Notes: generated by a model not told the origin, from the sequence alone. 64,000 bases of DNA from QZLE01 sp033852075 (GCA_033852075.1 JAWSVC010000003.1:70397-134396), one strand, 5' to 3'; shown: positions 16,052 through 25,863, counted from the first letter of the stretch. Numbers and translations are program-made.

Positions 16052-17464
16052 CTATTCTATCCCAAGTTTTTGCATATACCTAAACAAGGTTCTGCGCGAA
16101 ATCCCCATTTCTGCAGCAGTAGATTGCCTATTCCAACGCTTTTTATCCAGCAATCTCAGTATATAAGACCTCTCAAACATCTCCATCGCCGTCGCATAAT
16201 CAACATTATCCGCAACCTCAATAGAGCTATCTTCACCACCATCATCCGATATAACCATTTGATCCCGAAACTCTAACGTTTTAAGCGTCATATAGCGATT
16301 CACACTGTTTTGCAGTTCTCTAACATTCCCCGGCCAGTGATAGTTATACAATGCATCCATAATTTTCCCCGGAAGAGGTCCTTCTTCTTCCCCCCTCGCC
16401 TTGAGAAAATGATCAACCAACAAAGGAATATCCTCTTTACGATCACGCAAAGGGGGAACAGTTATTGGAATCACATGAATTCGATAATAAAAGTCTTCTC
16501 TAAATGCGCCTTTATTAACTTCTTCAAGCAGATTTCTATTAGTCGCAGCTACAATACAAAAGTCCGATTTTTTCACTACAGCCTGACCAACAGGAGAGTA
16601 TTCTTTACGTTCTATAGCTCGCAGCAACTTTACCTGCAAATTTAAATCAAGCTCCCCAATCTCATCTAAAAATAATGTTCCACCATTTGCCTGATCTAAA
16701 AAACCGGATTTAGCCTGGTGCGCTCCGGTAAAAGCTCCTTTGGCATGCCCAAAGAATGCGCTTTCAAGCAAATTTTCTGGGATTGCACCACAGTTCACTG
16801 CAACAAACGATTTACCATGACGATCACTAAGGTCGTGAACCGCCCTGGCAACTAATTCTTTACCAGTACCAGACTCCCCATAAATAACCACACTTGCTGA
16901 ATCAGATAAATTTGCCGATGCTTTTACAATTAGGTCATAGACATTCTGCATCGGCTCACTTTTGCCAATAATATTATTAAAGCGGTAGCGTTCCTGAATC
17001 GACGACTTCAACTTGATATTTTCCTGCTGCAACTGCTCAGATTCAGCCAACATAGATTGTTCACGCAATTTCTGCTCGGTAACATCCTGCAAAGTAGTTA
17101 CCGCACCAATCATAATATCGTCATGATCAAAAATAGGAGCCGCAAGAAAATAGATATATCTGGATTTCCCCCCCATATCTTCAAAGAAATCCGTCGCCTC
17201 CCATGCAAAAGGAACAATAGGTGACTTTCCAGGATCCTTCCCCTCATATAATTTCTGAAAACCAATAAAATCCTGCTCAAGTATCAAGTCTGCCAATACC
17301 GGGCGCGGATGATCATAAAACAAGCTCCATTGCCTATTGGTATCAACAACATCTTCTGTTGCAATACCAGTAAGTAGCTCACAAGCTCTATTCATTGATA
17401 CAATTTTATGATCCAAACCAATTGCAAATTGCGCAATCGGAGTACACTCCATTAGATTAAGCAT
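16052..17464 (-). CDS. PAS-containing sigma-54-dependent transcriptional activator
   Basis: This 470-residue enhancer-binding protein has a PAS sensor domain (about residues 1-130, ending with the TTLQDVTEQK exit motif) and a short coiled coil. The AAA+ domain that remodels sigma-54 polymerase follows: Walker A GESGTGKE near 195, the sigma-54 contact loop GAFTGA, and Walker B GGTLFLDEIGEL. The C-terminus is a Fis-type helix-turn-helix (STAAEMGISRRTLFRYMQKL). No receiver domain is present, so it answers a ligand or redox signal through PAS rather than phosphorylation. Its two probable binding sites and the target promoter lie immediately downstream, ahead of the satP operon. Confidence 0.93.
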   Translation of the reverse strand: MLNLMECTPIAQFAIGLDHKIVSMNRACELLTGIATEDVVDTNRQWSLFYDHPRPVLADLILEQDFIGFQKLYEGKDPGKSPIVPFAWEATDFFEDMGGKSRYIYFLAAPIFDHDDIMIGAVTTLQDVTEQKLREQSMLAESEQLQQENIKLKSSIQERYRFNNIIGKSEPMQNVYDLIVKASANLSDSASVVIYGESGTGKELVARAVHDLSDRHGKSFVAVNCGAIPENLLESAFFGHAKGAFTGAHQAKSGFLDQANGGTLFLDEIGELDLNLQVKLLRAIERKEYSPVGQAVVKKSDFCIVAATNRNLLEEVNKGAFREDFYYRIHVIPITVPPLRDRKEDIPLLVDHFLKARGEEEGPLPGKIMDALYNYHWPGNVRELQNSVNRYMTLKTLEFRDQMVISDDGGEDSSIEVADNVDYATAMEMFERSYILRLLDKKRWNRQSTAAEMGISRRTLFRYMQKLGIE

Positions 17465-17645
17465 CTAACGCACAAGGCCTCTATAATACTAAACAGGTAA
17501 ATTATACACTGAAATTCACTGTTCTCCTGTTTGCTTCTATGTTTTTTACTAATTTATCACCCATTCCCATTCTTTTTTAGCTATAATTGCCCATAATTTA
17601 AAAGTCAGGCCTTTAATTCCAACCACATAGAGCGAAGAAAATTCA

Positions 17646-18497
17646 ATGAGCGCAGCAATAATTGATGGCAAACAAATAGCAGCAGACCTTAAAGAATCAA
17701 TAAAATTAGAAGTTAAATCTAGAGTTGAAAAAGGATTACGCAGACCAGGTCTTGCTGTAGTTCTTGTTGGCGATGATCCTGCCTCCTCGGTTTACGTAAA
17801 TAGTAAAAGAAAATCGTGCGAAGCTGCCGGATTTATTTCAAAGGCATTTATCAAACCAGCCTCAATGACCCAAGATAAACTTTTTGCACTCATCGATGAA
17901 CTTAACACTGATGATGAGATAGATGGAATTTTAGTTCAACTTCCACTTCCAGAACATATTAATGGTGACGAAGTAATAGAACGCATCGTTCCAGAGAAAG
18001 ATGTTGACGGCTTTCACCCATACAATGTTGGCCGACTCGCATTAAGAATGCCTCTATTACGCTCATGCACCCCCAAAGGCATTATGACCATGCTGGAGAA
18101 AACCGGCATTGATTTGGTCGGAAAAGATGCGGTTATTATTGGGCAGTCAAACATAGTCGGCAGACCAATGGCACTAGAGTTACTTGCCGCTCGCTGCACC
18201 ATCACTGTATGCCACAGCCGCACTAAAGACCTGGAAGGCAAGGTTAGCGATGCCGATATTGTGGTTGCCGCCGTAGGAATTCCAAACTTTGTTCCTGGAA
18301 CCTGGATCAAAGAAGGAGCTATCGTAATTGATGTTGGTATTAATCGTTTAGATAACGGCAAACTGGTTGGCGATGTTGATTTTGATACCGCAGCAGAAAA
18401 AGCATCATGGATCACCCCAGTTCCTGGTGGCGTTGGACCAATGACTGTAGCCACTTTGCTGGAAAACACACTAGAATCAGCAAAGATGAGGGATTAG
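17646..18497 (+). CDS. folD: Bifunctional methylenetetrahydrofolate dehydrogenase/cyclohydrolase
   Basis: FolD interconverts 5,10-methylene- and 10-formyl-tetrahydrofolate in the cytoplasm. The 283 residues are the usual length. Conserved parts are the YVNSKRKSCEAAGF region with the catalytic lysine, GILVQLPLP, and the NADP site VIIGQSNIVGRPMALELL. The C-terminal signature is PVPGGVGPMTVATLLENT. The gene has its own upstream region with a TATAAT at 17582. It lies next to cysS, a pairing also known in enterics, although here the two are on opposite strands. Confidence 0.97.
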   Translation: MSAAIIDGKQIAADLKESIKLEVKSRVEKGLRRPGLAVVLVGDDPASSVYVNSKRKSCEAAGFISKAFIKPASMTQDKLFALIDELNTDDEIDGILVQLPLPEHINGDEVIERIVPEKDVDGFHPYNVGRLALRMPLLRSCTPKGIMTMLEKTGIDLVGKDAVIIGQSNIVGRPMALELLAARCTITVCHSRTKDLEGKVSDADIVVAAVGIPNFVPGTWIKEGAIVIDVGINRLDNGKLVGDVDFDTAAEKASWITPVPGGVGPMTVATLLENTLESAKMRD

Positions 18498-18563
18498 CCT
18501 CATCTTAATACACAATCAACCAGACAAAAACAAATTTACGTATTTTGATCCGTTTCTATAATG

Positions 18564-18779
18564 CTATGAAAGTATTACTAACGCTCTTTTTTCATCATTT
18601 GGAAACAAATCAATTGGCACTCTATTCCTACCTAATGCTTTAAAGACATTATATCTAGCACACTTAGAATTATCTTTTTTACAATAACGTTTTCTCATAG
18701 CTGCAATACTAGCAGAATAGTGCTGATCAATTTCATCATTATAAAAAGGGCAAACATCGAACAATTCACAATAAGGCAT
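18564..18779 (-). CDS. Small four-cysteine protein, Fur-box controlled
   Basis: This 71-residue protein begins MPYCELFDVCPFYNDEI and continues RYCKKDNSKCARYNVFKALG, ending with VPIDLFPNDEKRAL. The four cysteines (residues 4, 10, 33 and 40) in CxxxxxC...CxxxxxxC spacing suggest a metal or Fe-S site. I recall similar small uncharacterised proteins in proteobacteria (CPFF/YND...YC...CARY) but know no function. The ATG at 18779 has an AGGGG ribosome site seven bases upstream. A Fur-like operator covers its promoter, so it is probably made under iron limitation. It lies alone between folD (converging) and cysS. Confidence 0.75.
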   Translation of the reverse strand: MPYCELFDVCPFYNDEIDQHYSASIAAMRKRYCKKDNSKCARYNVFKALGRNRVPIDLFPNDEKRALVILS

Positions 18780-18824
18780 AACACAACCCCTGGAACTTTA
18801 ACAAGTTCTTTTTAACCGATACCT

Positions 18825-18849
18825 ATTATAGAGAATAATGATAATTATC
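18825..18849 (-). promoter_or_regulatory. Promoter with Fur box for the 71-aa gene
   Basis: On the minus strand a perfect TATAAT (-10) lies at 18830-18825. Immediately upstream, 18831-18849 (GAGAATAATGATAATTATC on the plus strand) matches the 19-bp Fur consensus GATAATGATAATCATTATC at 15 of 19 positions. The overlap with the polymerase site implies repression by Fur with iron. Confidence 0.65.
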
Positions 18850-18895
18850 GGTTTTTCAACTACCTTTTGCTCGATTTGCCAGACAGTTCAAAAAG

Positions 18896-20284
18896 TTAAA
18901 TTCTACGCCAACTAGTACCACCAGCACCATCTTCAATAACAACACCCTGCTCTTTTAGCTCGTCACGAATACGATCAGCCTCTCCCCAATTTTTATCTGC
19001 TCGCGCCTGATTACGTTGCGCTACCAAATCATCAATATCTGCAGAAGAAAGCCCATCATTACTATCACCAGCCCTCTCCTGAAAGTATTCATCAACATCA
19101 TGCTCTAAGAATCCAAGCACATTTCCAAGATTAACTAAAGTAGCCGCCAACTCTCCAAGATTACCAGCACCAGCATCTTTTGACTTATTAACCTCTACAG
19201 CTAATTCATGCAACACCGCAATTGCAGCTGGGGTATTAAAATCATCATCCATTGCCGCGATAAATCTTTCTTTATATTCAGACTGTTCTGGCATTTCACC
19301 CAGTTCAACACCACGCAGCGCAGTATAAAGCTTTAACAGCGACTGTTTAGCTTGTTGCAAATTCTCTTCGGTATAATTTAGAGGTGAACGATAACCACTG
19401 GTTAGCAGGAAAAAACGCACTTCTTCCGCTTTATATTTCTTTAATATATCGCGAATGGTAAAAAAGTTGCCCAGTGATTTTGACATCTTCTCCTGATCCA
19501 CTCTCACATGACCATTATGCAACCAATATTTAGCAAATGTCTTTCCAGTAACCGTTTCCGACATTGCTATCTCATTCTCATGGTGCGGAAACTGGAGGTC
19601 AAGGCCTCCACCATGAATATCAAAACTTTCACCAAGCTCATCAAACGCCATTGCCGAACATTCAATATGCCAACCTGGGCGCCCTACTCCCCAAGGTGAA
19701 TCCCATTGAGGTTCCCCGGGTTTAGCCATTTTCCACAGCACAAAATCGTATGGTGATTCTTTTACATCATCAACTGCAATACGCTCGCCTGCACGCAGAT
19801 CATCAATATTTTTTCCAGACAACTTACCATAAGAGGTAAATCTATCGACACGCGAATAAACATCGCCATTTGATGCCTGATAAGCAGCACCTTTATCAAT
19901 CAGGCGTTGAATCATATCAATAATCAACGATATAGACTCGGTTGCCTTTGGCTCTGCATCCGGCCTTAACACTCCAAGCGCATCCGCATCTTCATACATA
20001 GCTTCAATAAAGCGCTCAGTAAGAGTTTTAAAGTCTTCACCATTCTCATTAGCGCGCTTGATGATCTTGTCATCAATATCGGTAATATTACGCACATATT
20101 TAACGTCATAGTTCCGATAGCGCAAATAACGCGAAACCATATCAAAAACGACCATTGCACGAGCATGTCCAAGATGGCAGTAGTCATAAACCGTCATTCC
20201 ACAAACATACATATTTACCTTGCCGTCTTCTAATGGTTGGAATGGCTCTTTTTTATTATTCAAACTGTTATAAACGTGCAACAT
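18896..20284 (-). CDS. cysS: Cysteinyl-tRNA synthetase
   Basis: This class I aminoacyl-tRNA synthetase charges tRNA-Cys. The 462-residue length is normal. The HIGH motif is HLGHARAM within CGMTVYDYCHLGHAR, and the KMSKS motif is KMSKSLGNFF. The zinc ligands are in the CGMT cysteine, IECSAMAF and FPHHENE. It runs divergently from the cyclophilin gene; 146 bases separate them and should hold both promoters. Confidence 0.97.
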   Translation of the reverse strand: MLHVYNSLNNKKEPFQPLEDGKVNMYVCGMTVYDYCHLGHARAMVVFDMVSRYLRYRNYDVKYVRNITDIDDKIIKRANENGEDFKTLTERFIEAMYEDADALGVLRPDAEPKATESISLIIDMIQRLIDKGAAYQASNGDVYSRVDRFTSYGKLSGKNIDDLRAGERIAVDDVKESPYDFVLWKMAKPGEPQWDSPWGVGRPGWHIECSAMAFDELGESFDIHGGGLDLQFPHHENEIAMSETVTGKTFAKYWLHNGHVRVDQEKMSKSLGNFFTIRDILKKYKAEEVRFFLLTSGYRSPLNYTEENLQQAKQSLLKLYTALRGVELGEMPEQSEYKERFIAAMDDDFNTPAAIAVLHELAVEVNKSKDAGAGNLGELAATLVNLGNVLGFLEHDVDEYFQERAGDSNDGLSSADIDDLVAQRNQARADKNWGEADRIRDELKEQGVVIEDGAGGTSWRRI

Positions 20285-20430
20285 AGCTTTTTCCGTTTTG
20301 GGTTATTTGATAAGACTAAAAACGCCAGGACTCGCAATTTTACCTAAATCAGTTGATAAACGAAAATGGTATGTGCAAATCGTGCTATAAAAGGTATCAT
20401 TTGAGTTCATTTAATGGATAGAGGTTTAAA

Positions 20431-21090
20431 ATGATTTTAAGATATAAAACGCTATTCTTTGCCATCTTCGCTCTTATGTCATCTTTTGCTTTTGCTGAAG
20501 CAAATACTGCAAAAGAGGTGACCAAGCCAGAAGTTGAGCATAAAAAACCCGTAATAAAAGCCAAAAAGAAAGGAGCTTCTAAAGTGATTGTAAATATGAA
20601 AACCAACAAGGGCACTATCGTTCTGGAATTAGACGCAGAAAAGGCCCCTGTTACTGTAGAAAACTTTGTTAATTATGTAAAAGAAGGTTTCTACAACGGT
20701 ACTATTTTTCACCGTGTTATCCCTAACTTTATGATACAAGGTGGTGGTTTCGAGCCAGGCATGAGCCAAAAACCTACTCAAAGCCCAATCAAAAATGAAG
20801 CTGACAACGGTCTAAAAAATGACCTAGGCACAATTGCAATGGCAAGAACACCAGATCCTCACTCAGCTTCTTCTCAGTTCTTTATAAACACCAAAGACAA
20901 TGACTTTTTGAATTTTACTGCACCTACTGCTCACGGCTGGGGATATGCTGTTTTTGGCAAGGTAACTGAAGGCCTTGATGTAGTTCAGTCCATTGAAAAA
21001 GTTAAAACCGGATCCGCAGGAATGCATCAAGATGTTCCTGCTGAAGATGTTATTATAGAAGAAGTTACTATTGCAGAGTCTGCCGAGTAA
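20431..21090 (+). CDS. Exported cyclophilin-type peptidyl-prolyl isomerase
   Basis: Cyclophilins speed up proline cis-trans isomerisation. The 219-residue protein has a signal peptide (hydrophobic core FFAIFALMSSFAFA) and a Lys-rich spacer, then the catalytic domain: FHRVIPNFMIQGGGF, MARTPDPHSASSQFFIN and AVFGKVTEGLDVVQSIE. It is the short bacterial type. The gene order with lpxH is that of the enteric cytoplasmic ppiB, but the leader peptide makes this a periplasmic PpiA-like protein, so I leave the symbol open. The lpxH gene follows after 10 bases. Confidence 0.92.
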   Translation: MILRYKTLFFAIFALMSSFAFAEANTAKEVTKPEVEHKKPVIKAKKKGASKVIVNMKTNKGTIVLELDAEKAPVTVENFVNYVKEGFYNGTIFHRVIPNFMIQGGGFEPGMSQKPTQSPIKNEADNGLKNDLGTIAMARTPDPHSASSQFFINTKDNDFLNFTAPTAHGWGYAVFGKVTEGLDVVQSIEKVKTGSAGMHQDVPAEDVIIEEVTIAESAE

Positions 21091-21100
21091 TTCTTCGAAT

Positions 21101-21871
21101 ATGACTTCAACTATCTTTGTTTCCGACATCCATCTTGATGTCGGAAACAATTCCAGAACCAATCTATTTTTATCGTTTTTAGAAGATATATCTTCTTACT
21201 CTAAAGAACTTTATATCCTTGGTGATCTGTTCGACGCATGGATCGGTGACGACACCCTTAATCGTTATCAAAATGTGATAGATGCCTTTATCAAACTAAG
21301 TAAATCCACAGAAGTTTTCATTGTTCGCGGAAATCGAGATTTTCTTCTTGGTAACAATTTTTCCAAGACATCCAGATGCACAATATTACCTGATGAATAT
21401 TGCATTAAGATCGATAACAAAAATGTTTTGATTTCACACGGCGATCTATATTGCACAGATGATCAAATGTATCAACAATTTCGCAGCATGGTACATAATC
21501 CTGAATGGCAAAAAGATTTTCTTCACAAGTCAGTTAGCGAAAGGGAACAATTTGCCCAGCAAGCTCGTGCAGCAAGCATAGAAAGCTATAAAAAGTTAAA
21601 TCAAGCTCAAGAAGTTACTTATCCATCACTTTATAAACACGTAAAGCTATTCAACGCCCAAACCGTCATTCACGGACATATACATCGCGAAGGACATATA
21701 CAACATAAGCTAGACAATAAAACTATTGATCGATTCATTCTTAAAGACTGGAGTGATTGTTTAGGAAGCGCAGTTATTGAAACAAATGGCGAATTCAAAC
21801 AAGCCCACTATTCTCTGGATAGCGGGCTAAATATATTTGATGATATTATTTTGCTGAATAATCATCCGTAG
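21101..21871 (+). CDS. lpxH: UDP-2,3-diacylglucosamine diphosphatase LpxH
   Basis: LpxH cleaves UDP-2,3-diacylglucosamine to lipid X in lipid A synthesis at the inner membrane. The ATG at 21101 gives 256 residues beginning MTSTIFVSDIHLD; a TTG at 21071 inside the cyclophilin gene would add ten residues and is unlikely. The metallophosphatase motifs are all present: DIHLD, GDLFDAWIGDD, GNRDFLLG, SHGDLYC and HGHIHREG. It is coupled to the cyclophilin gene as in enterics. Confidence 0.95.
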   Translation: MTSTIFVSDIHLDVGNNSRTNLFLSFLEDISSYSKELYILGDLFDAWIGDDTLNRYQNVIDAFIKLSKSTEVFIVRGNRDFLLGNNFSKTSRCTILPDEYCIKIDNKNVLISHGDLYCTDDQMYQQFRSMVHNPEWQKDFLHKSVSEREQFAQQARAASIESYKKLNQAQEVTYPSLYKHVKLFNAQTVIHGHIHREGHIQHKLDNKTIDRFILKDWSDCLGSAVIETNGEFKQAHYSLDSGLNIFDDIILLNNHP

Positions 21872-21918
21872 ACTCATTTTCTAATTATTTTCAGAACATT
21901 TACACCGCCCTTATAAAC

Positions 21919-21950
21919 AAATGCCCCGAATAAATCAGGGCATTTGTTTA
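21919..21950 (+). terminator. Terminator after lpxH
   Basis: AAATGCCC pairs with GGGCATTT, followed by GTTTATTTTA. The palindrome can also serve the converging gene at 21971. Confidence 0.75.
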
Positions 21951-21970
21951 TTTTATCTTTAATTTTGAAT

Positions 21971-22768
21971 CTATTTAAAAAGCTTACCTCTAACACGCTG
22001 CAATATACCTTCAATCTTTTTTTCTTCTAGCTCATGAAACTCTCGCGGTTTCACACCAAGCTCTTTAGCACGGCGCTTTTCTTCCTTCATAAGATTCTTT
22101 CTGATGCGCGTCAATTCATCTTTAGATAGTTCCTGACGCAAAAAGGTAACATCTTGACGCAATACATAGCGCCCAAGACTATCAAGAAACTTATCATCAA
22201 TATCTTCTGTTTTTACAGTCCGTTGGTTAAGGCCTAAACCATCAAAATTATATATCTTCAGATATATCTCTGACTTTTCAATATTTACCTCAAGAGCAAT
22301 TGTAACTGGAATGCTGCATTTAAGGGTAAATCGGCTCTCAGAAACACTAGCATTAAGGGTTCTTTTACGCTTTTGTTCAAAATCAAGCTTGTTACTTAAA
22401 AGATAACTTACCTGTTGCTCTACAGCTTTTTCGCCTTTAACATCAAACTCAATGGTTTCATTTTTAAAACAACGAAATGATACAGCAACCCGTTTCATAT
22501 TGAGGGTACTATCTGTTGCTACTTTATAATCTATCTGAAGCAAATCATCTATTTCACCAACACCATCTACTTTATAGCTGGCATAGATCTCGCGTTTCAG
22601 ATAAACAATGGCTTTAACCAATTCATCAAGATAATTGTATACCTTGATCATCCGCGGAAGCGTATGTTCTCTATAGAACCTTTCCTTCCTTTCCGCGTCA
22701 CGAAGCTGAACCTCTTCTTCTTTTCTTCTATGATCCGCTTCTTGTCTTAATTCATCGAGAAGTGACAT
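21971..22768 (-). CDS. Conserved hypothetical protein with coiled-coil ends
   Basis: I do not recognise a named domain in this 265-residue protein. The first 60 residues are highly charged and helical (ELRQEADHRRKEEEVQLRD), followed by a beta-rich middle (SRFTLKCSIPVTIALEVNIE) and a charged C-terminal helix (RIRKNLMKEEKRRAKELG). There is no signal peptide or membrane segment, so it is cytoplasmic. Its ATG at 22768 has no strong ribosome site (GAGG lies ten bases upstream). About 270 bases separate it from folE2, with no overlap to either neighbour. No function is proposed. Confidence 0.8.
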   Translation of the reverse strand: MSLLDELRQEADHRRKEEEVQLRDAERKERFYREHTLPRMIKVYNYLDELVKAIVYLKREIYASYKVDGVGEIDDLLQIDYKVATDSTLNMKRVAVSFRCFKNETIEFDVKGEKAVEQQVSYLLSNKLDFEQKRKRTLNASVSESRFTLKCSIPVTIALEVNIEKSEIYLKIYNFDGLGLNQRTVKTEDIDDKFLDSLGRYVLRQDVTFLRQELSKDELTRIRKNLMKEEKRRAKELGVKPREFHELEEKKIEGILQRVRGKLFK

Positions 22769-23034
22769 ACTTACCTCTTGAACCGTAATAGGTGCCCGTT
22801 ATTTTACGATTCTATCTTATTAATTCTTATTGCCAAAGTACCAATTACAAAGCACAGGCATATTTTTCAAGTCTAGCTTCTATTCTATTTTTTTCTAGTA
22901 TACAGGCCGTCAATATTATATCCAAAGCAAAAGATAACTCTGATTTTGCGTACATCTTAGCAAACGCTAAAGATTTATTCGACATTTTATACCGAGAATA
23001 TCATACAAACAAACCAACTAGAATGTCATTTGCT

Positions 23035-23877
23035 TTATTGCTTATCAAACTCGATACAAGCATATGCTGAATGATTATGTATTGATTCAAAATTTTCGGA
23101 TTCAATTTTATATGCATCAACATGATCATCCGCATTCAACCTAACCGCAATATCGCGCACTAAATCCTCAACAAATTTTGGATTATCGTAGGCATACTCA
23201 GTTATGAATTTTTCATCCGGCCTTTTTAAAAGTCCATACAGCTCACACGAGGCTTCAGATTCTACCATTTTAATAAGTTGATCAACCGATAGATTATCAT
23301 GAGCCTTAACTGTTACTGTAACATGTGAACGCTGATTATGTGCTCCGTATTCCGAAATCTTTTTCGAACATGGACATAGGCTGGTTACAGGAACAACCAC
23401 CTTTACATAAACTTCATCTTTACCATCAAGAATTGAACCTTTAAGAGTCACATCATAATCCATCAGGCTATTTACACGCGAAACAGGTGCTTGCTTATTA
23501 ATAAAGTATGGAAAATTCAACTCCACAAACACATCTTTAGCTTCTAAACGCTCAGCTACTTCTTGTAAAATATGACGTAAAGATTCTACAGATATCATCT
23601 TGTCGTTATCATTTAGAATCTCAACAAAACGCGACATATGCGTACCTTTCACACTTGGAGGAAGGTTTACATACATGCTCACATTTGCCACAGTGGTTAC
23701 TTCAGTACCATCTGTATCCTGAACCTTGATTGGGTGCTTAATATCCTTAATTCCGACCCTATTAATTGCTACTTGCCTAGTATCTGCGCTACTTTGGACG
23801 TCCTCTATCTGCGTAGCATTATTATTTGGGATCTCTGCCTGACAAGACACAGAATCCACTGGGGTCTGTTGACTCAT
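23035..23877 (-). CDS. folE2: GTP cyclohydrolase IB (FolE2)
   Basis: FolE2 opens the GTP ring to give dihydroneopterin triphosphate, the first step of folate synthesis. Unlike FolE it does not depend strictly on zinc. The 280-residue protein has the family signatures KGTHMSRFVEIL, CPCSKKISEYGAHNQRSHV (with the metal cysteine and histidine) and DEKFITEYAYDNPKFVED. It starts 37 bases after dxs and is probably in one operon with xseB, ispA and dxs. I saw no convincing Zur box upstream. Confidence 0.94.
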   Translation of the reverse strand: MSQQTPVDSVSCQAEIPNNNATQIEDVQSSADTRQVAINRVGIKDIKHPIKVQDTDGTEVTTVANVSMYVNLPPSVKGTHMSRFVEILNDNDKMISVESLRHILQEVAERLEAKDVFVELNFPYFINKQAPVSRVNSLMDYDVTLKGSILDGKDEVYVKVVVPVTSLCPCSKKISEYGAHNQRSHVTVTVKAHDNLSVDQLIKMVESEASCELYGLLKRPDEKFITEYAYDNPKFVEDLVRDIAVRLNADDHVDAYKIESENFESIHNHSAYACIEFDKQ

Positions 23878-23914
23878 TAAATATAAAACCTATTTGGGAT
23901 AATGTTACTAATAA

Positions 23915-25816
23915 TCAGCGGGATATTATACGATGCAGAAGATTTTTACAATCTTGTTTTTCAAGGAATTTATTGACTGCACTTTTAATACCTACACTAT
24001 CAAGTCCAAATTCTGCAAGCATTTCCCCTCTAACACCCTGTGGAACATATTGATCAGGAATTCCAATATTCAAGATTGACACCTTCTTTCCTGCTGCAAG
24101 CAAAAATTCATTAACGCCACTGCCTGCACCTCCTGCAACCATATTATCTTCAACGGTTACAATCACTTGATGGCTTTTTACCACCTGTAGCAATACCTCT
24201 TCATCCAGCGGCTTTACAAAACGCATATTTATTAAAGTATATCCTTCTTCCTGAGCAACCTTTTCACATTCACTCAACAAGGAACCAAAGCATAGTATTG
24301 CCACACTATCACCAGTGACAACCTGCTCTGATTTTCCAAGATCAATTGATTTAATATTATGTTGCAGTTCCTCTCCTGAAACTTTTTCACGAGGATAACG
24401 CACAGCCACCGGAGCATTCATCTCGAAGCCAATGGTTAACATTTGGTAGCATTCGTTCAGATTTGCAGGAGCCATAATCACCATATTTGGCAAACAGCGC
24501 ATATATGAGATATCAAAACAACCATTATGAGTTGGGCCATCTGCGCCCACTATTCCGGCACGATCAATAGCAAATAATACCGGTAGATTTTGCAATGCCA
24601 CATCATGCATTAATTGATCAAAACCGCGCTGTAAAAACGTAGAATAGATTGCCAAAACCGGCTTCAACCCCTCACATGCCAACCCTGCTGCAAAGGTAAC
24701 AGCATGCTGTTCCGCTATTGCAACATCAAAGAATCGATCCGGATATTTATTGGCAAATTCAACCATTCCCGAACCTTCTCTCATAGCTGGAGTAATCGCT
24801 ACCATCTTGGAATTTTTATGCGCTGTATCACACAACCATTTTCCAAAAACCTGGGTATAGGTTAGGCCCGCACTATCTGCCTTTTGCACTCCGCATTCAG
24901 GATTAAACGGGGTAACTCCGTGATATTTAGTTGGATTCTCTTCGGCCGGCTCGTAACCCAACCCTTTTTTAGTAACTATATGTAATAATTTAGGGCCTTC
25001 AATTAACTGAATATTCTTCAGAACCTGTAAAAGCTGGGTAAGATCATGCCCATCAACAGGACCTACATAATTAAATCCCATTTCTTCGAACAATGTTCCA
25101 GGAACAACCATTCCCTTTACATGTTCTTCAGCCTTACGCGCCAATTCAAGCACGCTATTTGGCATTTTCTGAAATACTTTTTTACTTCCTTCTCTTACTG
25201 TTGAATACCATTTTCCGGAAATAATCTTAGCAAAGGAACGCCCTAAAGCTCCGACATTTTCGGATATAGACATATTATTATCATTAAGAACAACGATAAG
25301 ATTCTCTCGCAGATCCCCTGCATGATCCAATGCTTCAAACGCCTCACCTGCCGTCATGGCACCATCACCAATTACAGCAATACATTGCTTTTCTTGATTT
25401 TGAATCGATGCAGCTACAGCCATACCTAAAGCTGCACTGATTGATGTACTTGAATGCCCTACGCCAAAAGCATCATATTCACTCTCTGAGCGTTTAGGAA
25501 AACCGGACACTCCGTCTTTTTTACGTAGCGTATCCATCCGATCACGACGCCCGGTAAGGATTTTATGCGCATAAGCCTGATGACCAACATCCCAAACGAT
25601 CTTGTCATCCGGTGTATTAAAGATGTAATGCAAGGCTATCGTAAGATCCACCACCCCAAGACTGGGAGCCAAGTGCCCTCCGGTTTTAGAAACGGTTTCG
25701 ATCATATATTGACGCAATTGACCAGCCAATTCTCGCAGCTGTTCAACATCTAGCCCTCGCAACTGCGTTGGCGAGTCTATCTTTGCCAATAACGGATATT
25801 CTTTTTCTAGATTCAT
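23915..25816 (-). CDS. dxs: 1-deoxy-D-xylulose-5-phosphate synthase
   Basis: DXS condenses pyruvate and glyceraldehyde 3-phosphate with thiamine diphosphate, the first step of the MEP isoprenoid pathway. The ATG at 25816 has AAGG six bases upstream; a TTG two codons earlier sits on the ribosome site. The 633-residue product has the cofactor motif GDGAMTAGEAFEALDHAG with the second asparagine stretch VLNDNNMSIS, the AEQHAVTFAAGLA motif, and the transketolase C-terminal domain. It lies between ispA and folE2. Confidence 0.97.
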   Translation of the reverse strand: MNLEKEYPLLAKIDSPTQLRGLDVEQLRELAGQLRQYMIETVSKTGGHLAPSLGVVDLTIALHYIFNTPDDKIVWDVGHQAYAHKILTGRRDRMDTLRKKDGVSGFPKRSESEYDAFGVGHSSTSISAALGMAVAASIQNQEKQCIAVIGDGAMTAGEAFEALDHAGDLRENLIVVLNDNNMSISENVGALGRSFAKIISGKWYSTVREGSKKVFQKMPNSVLELARKAEEHVKGMVVPGTLFEEMGFNYVGPVDGHDLTQLLQVLKNIQLIEGPKLLHIVTKKGLGYEPAEENPTKYHGVTPFNPECGVQKADSAGLTYTQVFGKWLCDTAHKNSKMVAITPAMREGSGMVEFANKYPDRFFDVAIAEQHAVTFAAGLACEGLKPVLAIYSTFLQRGFDQLMHDVALQNLPVLFAIDRAGIVGADGPTHNGCFDISYMRCLPNMVIMAPANLNECYQMLTIGFEMNAPVAVRYPREKVSGEELQHNIKSIDLGKSEQVVTGDSVAILCFGSLLSECEKVAQEEGYTLINMRFVKPLDEEVLLQVVKSHQVIVTVEDNMVAGGAGSGVNEFLLAAGKKVSILNIGIPDQYVPQGVRGEMLAEFGLDSVGIKSAVNKFLEKQDCKNLLHRIISR

Positions 25817-25863
25817 CGACAACCTTTAACGTTAACCATAATAATAAGCTATAACAGCTTATA

